Shown here: piece by piece, positions 53,991-61,881 of the stretch | Position numbering within the stretch: position 1 is the stretch's first letter | How the letters are laid out: every line of letters begins with the position of its first letter | Assembly (NCBI RefSeq): GCF_019430885.1 | Contig: NZ_JAHYBZ010000008.1 | Span: forward strand, 288,876-352,875 | Direction: 5' to 3' | From: Roseomonas alba | Lineage (GTDB): Bacteria; Pseudomonadota; Alphaproteobacteria; Acetobacterales; Acetobacteraceae | Length of the DNA stretch: 64,000 bases | The notes under the pieces: model-generated | The model's input: only the letters and a program-made list of their open reading frames with translations | What the model was told of the DNA's origin: nothing | Databases searched by the model: none | Program-made: the position numbers and the translations under genes

Positions 53991-55105
53991 ATGGATTCAT
54001 GACTCTCGACGATCTTCCGACCCCCTGCCTGGTACTCGACCTGGGTATCCTGAAGCGCAACCTCGCGCATATGGCCGAAGCCGTGGCGCGGCATCCGGGG
54101 CTGACGCTGCGGCCTCACATGAAGACAGCGAAGTCCCTGGCAGTCGCGGCACTGGCGGCGCCGGACCATGGGCCGATCACCGTCAGCACGGTGGCCGAGG
54201 CGCGCTATTTCGCCGGAGGCGGCTATCACGACCAGATCTACGCCGTGGGCATCACGCCGGCGAAGCTCGACGCCATCGCCGCGCTGAACGCGCAGGGCGC
54301 CGATGTGAAGGTCATCACCGACGACCCTGACGCGGCCTCCGCCATCGCCGCCCATGCCGGCCCGCTGCGCGCGCTGGTCGAGGTCGATTGCGGCGAAGGG
54401 CGCGGCGGCGTCACCCCGGACGGCAATCTGCTGACGGAGATCGCCGGGCGGCTCGGCGCGCGCTGCGCCGGCGTCATGACCCATGCCGGCCATTCCTACA
54501 ACGAGCGCAGCATCCCCGCCGTCGCCACGGTCGCGGAGGCGGAGCATCGCGGCGCCGTCCTCGCTGCCGACCGGCTGCGCGGGATGGGTGTCGCGGTCGA
54601 TGTGGTCTCACTCGGGTCCTCGCCGACGGCGCTCTACAGCAAGGACATGTCGGGCATCACAGACGTCCGCGCCGGCGTCTACATGTTCGGCGACCTGTTC
54701 CAGGCGCAGATCGGCACGCATGCGATGAATGACATCGCCGTCACCGTGCTTACGGCCGTCACCGGCCGCAAGCCGGACCGGAACGCCGTCCTGGTCGATG
54801 CCGGGGCGATCGCCCTGTCGAAGGACCGCTCCACCGAGAAGGCGCCGAAGGACTATGGCTTCGGCCTGGTGCTGGATGTCGACGGCAAGCCGTCCTTCGG
54901 CGAGGCCATCGTCGCCCGCACCCATCAGGAACATGGCGAGGTCCGTGGCGATGGCCCGCTGCCTTTCGACCGCCTTCCGATCGGCGCGCTGCTGCGCATC
55001 GCGCCGAACCACACCTGCCTCACCGTCGCGGCGCATGACCGCTACCATGTCGTCGATGGCGGGCGGGAGGTGATCGCGACCTGGGACCGCGTCAACGGTT
55101 GGTAA
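53987..55105 (+). CDS. D-threonine aldolase-like PLP enzyme (alanine racemase N-terminal fold)
   Basis: A 372-residue fold-type III PLP enzyme of the D-threonine aldolase/D-serine dehydratase (DSD1) family. LPTPCLVLDLGILKRNL and LRPHMKTAKS supply the N-terminal strand and Schiff-base lysine. RALVEVDCGEGRGGV, AGVMTHAGHSYN and SLGSSPTALY form the barrel. The C-terminal domain has the metal-site RIAPNHTCLTVAAHDRYHVV (H...H/D pattern). It cleaves or dehydrates D-hydroxy amino acids. Start is GTG at 53987 in GTGA overlap, or ATG at 53999 (MTLDDLPTP). With the threonine-synthase-like and M20/M81 genes upstream it suggests an amino-acid salvage cluster. Confidence 0.88.
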   Translation: MNGFMTLDDLPTPCLVLDLGILKRNLAHMAEAVARHPGLTLRPHMKTAKSLAVAALAAPDHGPITVSTVAEARYFAGGGYHDQIYAVGITPAKLDAIAALNAQGADVKVITDDPDAASAIAAHAGPLRALVEVDCGEGRGGVTPDGNLLTEIAGRLGARCAGVMTHAGHSYNERSIPAVATVAEAEHRGAVLAADRLRGMGVAVDVVSLGSSPTALYSKDMSGITDVRAGVYMFGDLFQAQIGTHAMNDIAVTVLTAVTGRKPDRNAVLVDAGAIALSKDRSTEKAPKDYGFGLVLDVDGKPSFGEAIVARTHQEHGEVRGDGPLPFDRLPIGALLRIAPNHTCLTVAAHDRYHVVDGGREVIATWDRVNGW

Positions 55106-55164
55106 CCCGGACTTAACTGATCCCGGGACAGGGTGCCGGACCTCGACAGGAAGGAGGATCCGGC

Positions 55165-55419
55165 ATGCTGTTCATTCTACTGCCCATCTGGGGCGTGACC
55201 ATGGCGGTCACCGGCTTCGCGATCTTCGACCTGACGGGCAGCACTGCCGCGGCCTGGGCGGCGGCCTTCATGCCACTGGCCTTTGCGGTGACCGGGCTGG
55301 TGCCGAACGGCGCATGGGCGCTGCCGGCGCTCGCCGTCGCCTGGGCTCTGACCGCACGAGCGCTGCCGCCCTCGTCCCCTGCCCCCGTCGCGACGGTGGA
55401 ACAGCCCAGCGCCGGATGA
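55165..55419 (+). CDS. Small two- or three-helix membrane protein
   Basis: 84 residues with hydrophobic segments at about 1-22, 29-46 and 50-66 (MLFILLPIWGVTMAVTGFAI, AWAAAFMPLAFAVTGLV, ALPALAVAWALTA), then a short Pro-rich tail. A strong AGGAAGGAGG ribosome site precedes the ATG, the main support that it is a gene. No family recognised. It converges tightly (7 bp) on the MgtC-like gene. Confidence 0.65.
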   Translation: MLFILLPIWGVTMAVTGFAIFDLTGSTAAAWAAAFMPLAFAVTGLVPNGAWALPALAVAWALTARALPPSSPAPVATVEQPSAG

Positions 55420-55426
55420 CGGCACT

Positions 55427-56692
55427 TCAGCGCAGCGTCACCAGCAGCACCACGCCGCCCGCAGCCAGGGCGGCGAGGGAGCCGATGCCGAACAACTTGC
55501 CATAGGCCGTGTTGCCGAGCGCTGCGGCGTAGGCGGCCTTCGCGGTGATGTTGCTCGCCACCGCCACGGCGACCGCCTGAGCGGCCAGCGCCGCCGTAAT
55601 CACATCCGGCGCCATCGGGGGCACCGACAGCGCGATGGCGTCCACATCCGTCAGCCCGGTGATGGCGGCGATCAGCAGCACGGCCGCGCCACCCAGCCAT
55701 TCGGCGCCCAGCTTGGCAAAGGCGCCGACACCCACCAGCAGCGCGGCGATACGCAGGACCGCCATGATCTCGAAGGGGTTCGAGGGCGGCTTGGGCGATG
55801 CCTCCCCCTTGCTGTCGCGCAGCGCCAGGACGGCGGCCGCCGCCCCGAAGGCGACAGCGGCCGCCACCAGCGCCGGCAGCAGCACGCGCCCCGTTGCCGG
55901 CGCGACAAAAAGCACCAGCACCACCGTCCGCAGACAGGAAATCGCCCCCGCCACCAGCGCCCCCGCCGCCAGCCCGCGCGGCGAGCCCCCTTCCATCGAG
56001 GCCGTGGCATTCGACAGGGTCACCGCCGTGGAGCTCACCAGCCCCCCGGCGGCGCCGGCCAACAGCAGGCCGCGCTTCTCCCCGCCCAGCTTCACCGCCA
56101 GGTAGCCAAGGTAAGAAATCCCGGCGAGCAGGATCGCCAACGTCCAGGCCTTGTGCGGATTGACCCCGGCGAGCCAGGACATCGGCCGATCCGGCACCAG
56201 CGGCAGGGCGACCAGCGTCATGGACAGCAGCAGGATGGCCGAGCGCATCTCGGCCCAGGTCACCCGCGCCATCAGCCCATGCAACTGGTCGCGCGCGGCA
56301 AGCACCGCCGTCATCGCCACCGCCGCCGCGCCGGCGGCCTCGATCTGGCCGGACACCGCCAGGGCGCCGAGCGCATAGGTGCCGATCGCCGCCACCATGC
56401 TGGTGGCGCTGAAATTCGATTCGGCCTGGGCCTCCAGCAGGGCGAAGGGCAGCAGCACCGCGATCAGGGCGACCACGCCGGCGCCGAGCAGCAACGCACC
56501 CCCCAGCGGGCCCGCCGGGACGGCCAGCGCCGCGACGATCCCGCCCGTCAGGCCGATCAATCCGAAGGTCCGCACACCCGCCGTGCGCTGGCCCGGGGAG
56601 GCATCGCGCTCCCGCCAATGCCGTTCCGCACCGACGAGCAGGCCGATCGCGAGCGCCACGGCCAGTCGGCGGATCAGGTCCTCCCCATTCAT
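55427..56692 (-). CDS. MgtC/SapB plus DUF4010 membrane protein
   Basis: A 421-residue polytopic membrane protein. The N-terminal part is MgtC/SapB-like (RLAVALAIGLLVGAERHWRER, TAGVRTFGLIGLTGGIVAAL, A-x-G-T-Y), and the C-terminal part is DUF4010 (GLVSSTAVTLSNATASME, PFEIMAVLRIAALL, ITGLTDVDAIALS). More than ten membrane segments are seen. The function is unknown; MgtC proteins affect magnesium and ATPase homeostasis, but this fused form is uncharacterised. ATG at 56692. A family-1 repeat occupies the divergent space to the ThiF-like gene, so its promoter must lie within or beside the repeat. Confidence 0.9.
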   Translation of the reverse strand: MNGEDLIRRLAVALAIGLLVGAERHWRERDASPGQRTAGVRTFGLIGLTGGIVAALAVPAGPLGGALLLGAGVVALIAVLLPFALLEAQAESNFSATSMVAAIGTYALGALAVSGQIEAAGAAAVAMTAVLAARDQLHGLMARVTWAEMRSAILLLSMTLVALPLVPDRPMSWLAGVNPHKAWTLAILLAGISYLGYLAVKLGGEKRGLLLAGAAGGLVSSTAVTLSNATASMEGGSPRGLAAGALVAGAISCLRTVVLVLFVAPATGRVLLPALVAAAVAFGAAAAVLALRDSKGEASPKPPSNPFEIMAVLRIAALLVGVGAFAKLGAEWLGGAAVLLIAAITGLTDVDAIALSVPPMAPDVITAALAAQAVAVAVASNITAKAAYAAALGNTAYGKLFGIGSLAALAAGGVVLLVTLR

Positions 56693-56765
56693 GGGCGCAT
56701 ATCGCGCCGGACCGGGCCGTGCCGCAAGCGTCCTGCTGGTGGCGCTGAGCCTTCAACTGTCGCGG

Positions 56766-56991
56766 TTGGAGGGGCTCTGCCCCTCCAAACCACCCCGCCA
56801 AAGGCCACAGGGCCTTTGGAAACCGATACCTGATGCGGTGCGCCACCGGCGGGAAAAGCGCCGCGATCCACATCGGCGCCCGCAAGGCGCTTCCAGGGGA
56901 ATGGTTGCGTTATTCTGCCCGGCGCCAGGTTTCTGCGTTCCAAGTGCTCCAAGCACCTGGCGGGGTGGTTCGGAGGGGCAGAGCCCCTCCG
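56766..56991 (+). repeat. Family-1 interspersed repeat, complete copy (copy 11, forward)
   Basis: Sits in a divergent (5'-5') gap, unlike most copies. TTGGAGGGGCTCTGCCCC (56766-56788), CCAAAGGCCACAGGGCC, TTTGGAAACCGATACCTG, GGCGCCCGCAAGGCGCTTCC, CTGCCCGGCGCCAGG, CCAAGTGCT-CCA-AGCACCTGG, and CGGAGGGGC-AGA-GCCCCTCCG (56971-56991). Nearly collinear with copy 4. Confidence 0.9.
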
Positions 56992-57055
56992 ATCTCCTTC
57001 AGCCGAAGCAGGAGCGTCCTTGCGCGCCAGGGCAGGGCGCGCCCATATCCCCATC

Positions 57056-57877
57056 ATGGAGCTCGACTTCACCGAAGCGGAACTGCACCGCTATTCGCGC
57101 CACATCCTGTTGCAGGAGGTGGGCGCGATCGGCCAGGCGAAGCTGCGCGCGGCTCGGGTTCTCGTGGTCGGCGCCGGCGGGCTGGGCTCGCCGCTCGCGC
57201 TGTATCTGGCGGCCGCCGGCATCGGGACCATCGGCTTGATCGATGACGACCGGCTGGAACTGTCGAATCTGCAACGCCAGGTCGCCCACACCACCGCGCG
57301 CATCGGCCGCAACAAGGCGGACAGCGCCGCCGAGACCCTGCGCGCCCTGAACCCCGAGACGAATCTCGAGATCCACGTCCGCCGCATGGATGTGGATGCG
57401 GCGCTGGAACTGATCCCGCGCTACGACATCGTCTGCGACGGGACGGACAATTTCGGCACGCGCTTCCTGCTCGGCGATGCCTGCCACCTGCTGGAACGTC
57501 CCCTGGTCAGTGCGGCGGTGCTGCGCTTCGAGGGGCAACTCAGCATCTTCGCCGGCCATGGCGGCACCTGCCCCTGTCATCGCTGCCTGCATCCCGAACC
57601 GCCGCCGCCGGGCCTGGTGCCAACATGCTCCGAGGCCGGCGTGCTCGGTGCCGTCACCGGCGTGATGGGGACGCTGCAGGCGACCGAGGTGCTGAAGCTC
57701 ATCATGGGCATCGGCGATCCGCTGAAGGGGCGGCTGCTGCTGTGGGATGCGCTCGATGCACGCTTCCGCACCGTGCGGCTGAAGCGTGACCCGGCCTGCG
57801 CGCTGTGCGGGCCGGAGGCGACGATCAAGGATCTGTCCGCCCATCGCAACATGGCCGCGCCCGTCTGCGCGGTGTGA
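57056..57877 (+). CDS. ThiF/MoeB/HesA-family adenylyltransferase
   Basis: A 273-residue E1-like enzyme that adenylates the C-terminal Gly-Gly of a sulfur-carrier protein (ThiS or MoaD type). RYSRHILLQEVGAIGQAKLRAARVLVVGAGGLGSPLALYLAAAG gives the R-Y-x-R nucleotide-site arginine and ATP-binding G-x-G-x-x-G. LIDDDRLELSNLQRQVAHT, RIGRNKADSA and CDGTDNFGTRFLLGDAC are canonical. Zinc cysteines appear as C-P-C-H-R-C and C-A-L-C. No rhodanese domain, so nearer MoeB/ThiF/HesA than MOCS3. Start ATG 57056. TGATG coupling to the SDR gene. No thi or moa genes adjoin. Confidence 0.93.
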   Translation: MELDFTEAELHRYSRHILLQEVGAIGQAKLRAARVLVVGAGGLGSPLALYLAAAGIGTIGLIDDDRLELSNLQRQVAHTTARIGRNKADSAAETLRALNPETNLEIHVRRMDVDAALELIPRYDIVCDGTDNFGTRFLLGDACHLLERPLVSAAVLRFEGQLSIFAGHGGTCPCHRCLHPEPPPPGLVPTCSEAGVLGAVTGVMGTLQATEVLKLIMGIGDPLKGRLLLWDALDARFRTVRLKRDPACALCGPEATIKDLSAHRNMAAPVCAV

Positions 57878-58581
57878 TGCGCCGCGCGCTCGTCACCGGG
57901 GGCACCAGCCCGATCGGCGAAGCCATCTGCCGTGCGCTGGCGCGCGAGGGCTGCGTCGTCATCGTCCACGCGCACAGCCAGGCGGAACGCGCCGCCACCC
58001 TGGCGGCCGAGATCGGTGGTACATACGCCGCCTTCGATCTGGCCGACCACGACGCCACGCTGGCGGCCTGCGAATCGCTGCTGGACGCCGGCCCGATCCA
58101 AGTGCTGGTGCATAATGCCGGCACCCACGACGACGTGCCGATGGCCGCAATGCGCGAGGACCAATGGCGCCGCGTCATGGCCGTCTCGCTGGACGGTTTC
58201 TTCCATGTCGCGCGGCCTTTGCTGCTGCCGATGATGGGCACGCGCAACGGACGGATCGTGGCAATGTCCTCGGTCTCGGCGATCATGGGCAATCGCGGGC
58301 AGGCGAACTACGCCGCGGCCAAGGCCGGCCTGATCGGCGCGGTGCGCGCGCTGTCGCTGGAATGCGCACCGCGCGGTGTGACGGTAAACGCGGTCGCGCC
58401 AGGGCTGATCGACAGTCCCGCCATCAGCATCTCGGTGAAACCCGAGACGATCAGGCAGATCGTCCCCGCGCGACGCCTGGGGCGGGTCGAGGAAGTGGCG
58501 GACCTCGTCGCGTTTCTCTGCTCGGACCGCGCCGCCTACATCACGGGGCAGACGATTTCGATCAACGGGGGCATGGCGTAG
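57877..58581 (+). CDS. SDR family oxidoreductase, FabG-like
   Basis: A 234-residue short-chain dehydrogenase close to 3-oxoacyl-ACP reductases. Motifs: RALVTGGTSPIGEAICRALA (cofactor loop), VLVHNAGTHDD (H-N-A-G variant of N-N-A-G), catalytic Ser in VAMSSVSAIMGNRG and Y-A-A-A-K, VTVNAVAPGLIDSP, and YITGQTISINGGMA. Isolated FabG paralogue, substrate unknown. Coupled to the ThiF-like gene by a TGATG overlap, an unusual pairing. Confidence 0.92.
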   Translation: MRRALVTGGTSPIGEAICRALAREGCVVIVHAHSQAERAATLAAEIGGTYAAFDLADHDATLAACESLLDAGPIQVLVHNAGTHDDVPMAAMREDQWRRVMAVSLDGFFHVARPLLLPMMGTRNGRIVAMSSVSAIMGNRGQANYAAAKAGLIGAVRALSLECAPRGVTVNAVAPGLIDSPAISISVKPETIRQIVPARRLGRVEEVADLVAFLCSDRAAYITGQTISINGGMA

Positions 58582-58630
58582 AGGCCGGAGCCCGCCTGGG
58601 ACGGACAAAGAGTGTGAGGACGGTGGACCG

Positions 58631-58890
58631 GGAAAGGGCTCTGCCCTCCCACGAACCCCAAGCCACCAAAGGCCCGAGGCCTTTGGAAACCATCACCTGG
58701 CGCCGGGCATGACGGCGGAAACGATGAACAAGACTTGTCCCAGCACCAGAACTGCGTCGGCAGGGCAACAGACCGACGCCAGATGCGGGCGGTCCACGTC
58801 ATCCCTGGCCAGGGTTCCCCCTGACGTTGGCCCGCGACGTCACCGGGAACTCAGGCGGGGTGAGGTCTGGAGCGGGGCGGCGCCCTCTTC
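58631..58890 (+). repeat. Degenerate family-1 repeat (copy 12)
   Basis: Fills the 58582-58935 gap between convergent genes. GGAAAGGGCTCTGCCCTCCC (58631), CCACCAAAGGCCCGAGGCC with TTTGGAAACCATCACCTGGC are clear. The middle is eroded, and the right end GGAGCGGGGCGGCGCCCTC (about 58870-58888) is weak. Confidence 0.65.
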
Positions 58891-58935
58891 AATCCGACCT
58901 TCGCGCAGCCGGCACCCATCCCCGCCGCTTCCCCG

Positions 58936-59607
58936 TCACGGCGTTTCGAGCCCTTTCGCCCGAAGGGCCGCCGGCGTGCACAATGCCGCCACCGCCGCGA
59001 CCAGCGCGGCACCGTCGTGCGCGCCGGCGAAAGCCGCGCCGGCAAACACCGCGACGGTCTGCGCGCCGTCCGGCAACGGACCGACGACGGTGATGCCCTC
59101 GACCTCCATCAATTCGCTGATCTGCTGGAAGGCGATCACGGCCTCGCCGGTCAGCAGCTTTTCCGCGGTGAAGCCCTGCGGGATGACGATGGCCTTGGCG
59201 TTGACCGCCTCCGCGATGCCGAGGCGTTCGATCAGCCCGGCGAAGAAGATCCCGCTCGCCCCGGCGCGCGAATAGCAGAGTGACGGCACTTCCAGCAGCA
59301 ACCGCCGCAGCGCGGCGACATCGCTGATGTCCGGCAGCGGCGCGCCGGCCTTCACCGCGAGCCCGACGCGCGAATGGGCGAGCGCCCGCGCCGTCGTGCC
59401 GTTCAACACGCCCTCGGCGGTGAGCGCCGCCACCGATTCCGCTGTCAGCACCGCGGCGTCGGCGCGGATGCCATCGCGGATGCGCGCTTCCAGCGCCTTG
59501 GTGGGGGCGAGTTCGATTTCGACCGGCGCGCCGAGCGCGGCTTCCAACGCCTCCGCGGAATCCCGCAGCAGGCCAGCGAGGGCGAGGGTGGACATCAATC
59601 GGGCCAT
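58936..59607 (-). CDS. ModA-like substrate-binding protein without signal peptide
   Basis: A 223-residue periplasmic-binding-protein-fold polypeptide similar to molybdate ABC transporter receptors. VEIELAPTKALEARIRDG, DAAVLTAESVAAL, SRVGLAVKAGAPLPDIS, VPSLCYSRAGASGIFFAGL and GEAVIAFQQISELM follow the ModA order. However, MARLMSTLALAGLLRDSAEALEAALG has no cleavable signal, and no ModB or ModC genes adjoin. The GGAGGA ribosome site before the ATG at 59607 supports this start, so cytoplasmic location is likely: perhaps an intracellular ligand-sensing or vestigial form. Divergent from the M3 peptidase. Confidence 0.78.
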   Translation of the reverse strand: MARLMSTLALAGLLRDSAEALEAALGAPVEIELAPTKALEARIRDGIRADAAVLTAESVAALTAEGVLNGTTARALAHSRVGLAVKAGAPLPDISDVAALRRLLLEVPSLCYSRAGASGIFFAGLIERLGIAEAVNAKAIVIPQGFTAEKLLTGEAVIAFQQISELMEVEGITVVGPLPDGAQTVAVFAGAAFAGAHDGAALVAAVAALCTPAALRAKGLETP

Positions 59608-59720
59608 GGCATTCCTCCGCGAGAGGCGACCTTGGCCGCAACCTCCCGCGGCGTCCACCGCTTGACCGCGGCGCCCCGGTCGCGCGAGGTGACTGCGGAA
59701 ACGCAAAGGCAGGCCCCGTC

Positions 59721-61394
59721 ATGACCCTTCGCTTCGCCGAGATCACCGCCCCCCGCCCAGACAAGGAGAGCCTGGCGGCCGGCCATGCGGCGATCGCGGC
59801 GCGGCTCGATGCCGGGGACCGCGCGGGGGCCTTGGCGGCGTGGGACCAGGCGCGGCGGGAATACGAGACCTGGTCGTCCCTCGTGCACCTGACCTTCGCG
59901 CAGGACACGACCGACAGGGATGCGGTGGCGGCGCGCGAATACGCCGACGCCCTGGCGCCCGAGGCCGCGACGCATGAGACGGCGCTGAAGCGCCGCCTGC
60001 TGGACGACCCGGATCGCGCGGGGCTGGAGGCGCTGGCCGGCAGGCATGTCGTGGCGCTGTGGCAGACCGACATCACCACCTTCGACCCCGTCATCGCGGC
60101 GGAAAGCGAGGAGGAGAGCCGGCTCGGCGCGCGCTACACCGCGCTGCTCGCCGGGGCAAAGGTCAGTGTTCGCGGCAATGAGGTGAATCTCTCCGGCCTC
60201 GCCCCCTTCGCCGAGGACCGCGACCGCAGCCTGCGCCACGAGGCCGAGGCCGCGCGCTGGTCCTTCTTCGCCGCGCATGGCGAGGAGCTGGACGCCATCT
60301 ATGACGGGCTGGTGAAGCTGCGCACGACCATGGCGCGCAAGCTGGGCGATGCGACCTTCACGCCGCTCGCCTATCGCCGGATGCGCCGGCTCGACTACGG
60401 CCCGGCCGATGTCGCGCGGTATCGCGAGGCGGTCGCGAAGCATGTCACGCCGCTGGTCGCTCGGGTCCTGGATCAGCGCCGCGCCCAGCACGGCTGGGAC
60501 CGGCTGATGTACTGGGACGAGGCGCTGATCGACCCCGCCGGCAATCCCAAGCCGATCGGCGATCACGACACGCTGGTCGCCGCGGCGCAGGAGATGTTCG
60601 CGCGCATGGACCCGCGCCTGGCGGATTTCTACGCCATGATGCGGGATGGCGGCTTCCTCGACCTGAAGAACCGACCGGGCAAGGCCGGGGGCGGCTTCTG
60701 CACGGCTTTCCCGACCGTGGGCGCGCCCTTCATCTTTGCCAATTTCAACGGCACGCATCACGACATCGGCGTCTTCACGCATGAGATGGGCCACGCCTTC
60801 CAATGCTGGGAAAGCCGTGGCCTGCCGGGCGTGGACACGCTGTGGCCGACCATGGAGGCGGCCGAGATCCACTCCATGGGCCTGGAATACCTGACGCATC
60901 CGCATATGGGGCTGCTGGTGGGCGATGCGGCGGCGGACCGCTACCGCGCGATGCACCTGATCTCGGCGCTGATGTTCCTGCCCTATGGCGTCTGCGTCGA
61001 TCACTTCCAGCACGAGGTCTATGCCAGCCCCGATGCGACGCCGGCGGAACGGCACGCGATGTGGCAGCGGCTGGAACGGCTCTACATGCCGTGGACCGAC
61101 TACGGAGATCTCGCCTATCCGGCCATGGGCGGCCGCTGGCAGGCAAAGGGTCACATCTACAATTCGCCTTTCTATTATATCGACTACACCCTCGCGCTCT
61201 GCGTCGCGCTGCAGTTCTGGGTGTGGTCGCGGCGCGATCCGCAGGCGGCGCTCGACGCCTATGTGGCGCTGTGCGCGCGCGGCGGGTCCATGCCCTTCCA
61301 GGGGCTGGTGGCCTCGACCGGACTGACGTCACCCTTCGCGCCCGGGGCCCTGGAGGCGGCGGTGGCGGAGGCGGCCGGGGTGCTCGGCCTGTAA
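59721..61394 (+). CDS. M3 family oligoendopeptidase
   Basis: A 557-residue zinc metallopeptidase of the M3 (PepF/thimet-like) family. The zinc site is VFTHEMGHAFQCWES (H-E-x-x-H) with the third ligand Glu in MEAAEIHSMGLEYL. The substrate-binding segment PRLADFYAMMRDGGFLDLKNRPGKAGGGFCTAF and the C-terminal HIYNSPFYYIDYTLALCVALQ are typical. Cytoplasmic; degrades short peptides. Start ATG at 59721 is close to the previous gap; the family length matches. Confidence 0.94.
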   Translation: MTLRFAEITAPRPDKESLAAGHAAIAARLDAGDRAGALAAWDQARREYETWSSLVHLTFAQDTTDRDAVAAREYADALAPEAATHETALKRRLLDDPDRAGLEALAGRHVVALWQTDITTFDPVIAAESEEESRLGARYTALLAGAKVSVRGNEVNLSGLAPFAEDRDRSLRHEAEAARWSFFAAHGEELDAIYDGLVKLRTTMARKLGDATFTPLAYRRMRRLDYGPADVARYREAVAKHVTPLVARVLDQRRAQHGWDRLMYWDEALIDPAGNPKPIGDHDTLVAAAQEMFARMDPRLADFYAMMRDGGFLDLKNRPGKAGGGFCTAFPTVGAPFIFANFNGTHHDIGVFTHEMGHAFQCWESRGLPGVDTLWPTMEAAEIHSMGLEYLTHPHMGLLVGDAAADRYRAMHLISALMFLPYGVCVDHFQHEVYASPDATPAERHAMWQRLERLYMPWTDYGDLAYPAMGGRWQAKGHIYNSPFYYIDYTLALCVALQFWVWSRRDPQAALDAYVALCARGGSMPFQGLVASTGLTSPFAPGALEAAVAEAAGVLGL

Positions 61395-61429
61395 GCGTCT
61401 CAGGACGCGACTTCGCGAGAAAACGAGGG

Positions 61430-61579
61430 CCCGGAGCCTGTCGGGAAGGTTGGGCACCGGCTCGCCCCCCCAACTGCTCGCCCATTCCGGATACTGATAT
61501 GGATCGCCAGGCGGAGGCGCGGGGGTCATCGCCTTCCCTGGCAGCGCGCCGGATGGCGCGTTTGCAGACAGGCTCCCGG
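61430..61579. repeat. Family-2 repeat (copy 2c)
   Basis: Lies in the 61395-61881 gap between the M3 gene and exbB. CCGGAGCCTGTC at the left and GACAGGCTCCCGG at the right form terminal inverted repeats. The interior shares CCCATTCCGGATACTGATAT and GGATCGCC with copy 2b, and GCGCGCCGGATGGCGCGTTT with copy 2a. Together with copies 2a and 2b this outlines a mobile-looking element. Confidence 0.75.
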
Positions 61580-61653
61580 TCCTGTTTTGCCCGGACTGCG
61601 GCTGCGGCCGGCGTGATCTGCCCGGCGATGAGGCGCGTTACGCAGTTTTGCTA

Positions 61654-61675
61654 TTGCGAGTCACTTTCAACTGCA
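61654..61675 (+). promoter_or_regulatory. Putative Fur-like operator before exbB
   Basis: TTGCGAGTCACTTTCAACTG followed by CA. It matches the site upstream of the imelysin operon at 15 of 21 positions by hand, but is less palindromic (four of eight half-site pairs). It sits in a local AT-rich patch about 210 bp before exbB, a plausible promoter zone. The remaining 61680-61881 contains no gene I can support. Confidence 0.4.
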
Positions 61676-61881
61676 TATGCTGCGCCGCAGTCCATCGCCC
61701 CCCGCCGGGAGTTTCCACCGTGCCGCTTCGCATCAAGACGCCCATGCCGCACGCGCCGTCCGCGGGCGCGGCCTGTGGTGTCCCCGCATGCAGTGCGACA
61801 CCGTCATGACCTTCGATCTGCTTTTCGGCGCCGTCCCTGGGCGAAACCGGCGACCGGCCTCTCTCACCACCGCCTCAGGCC

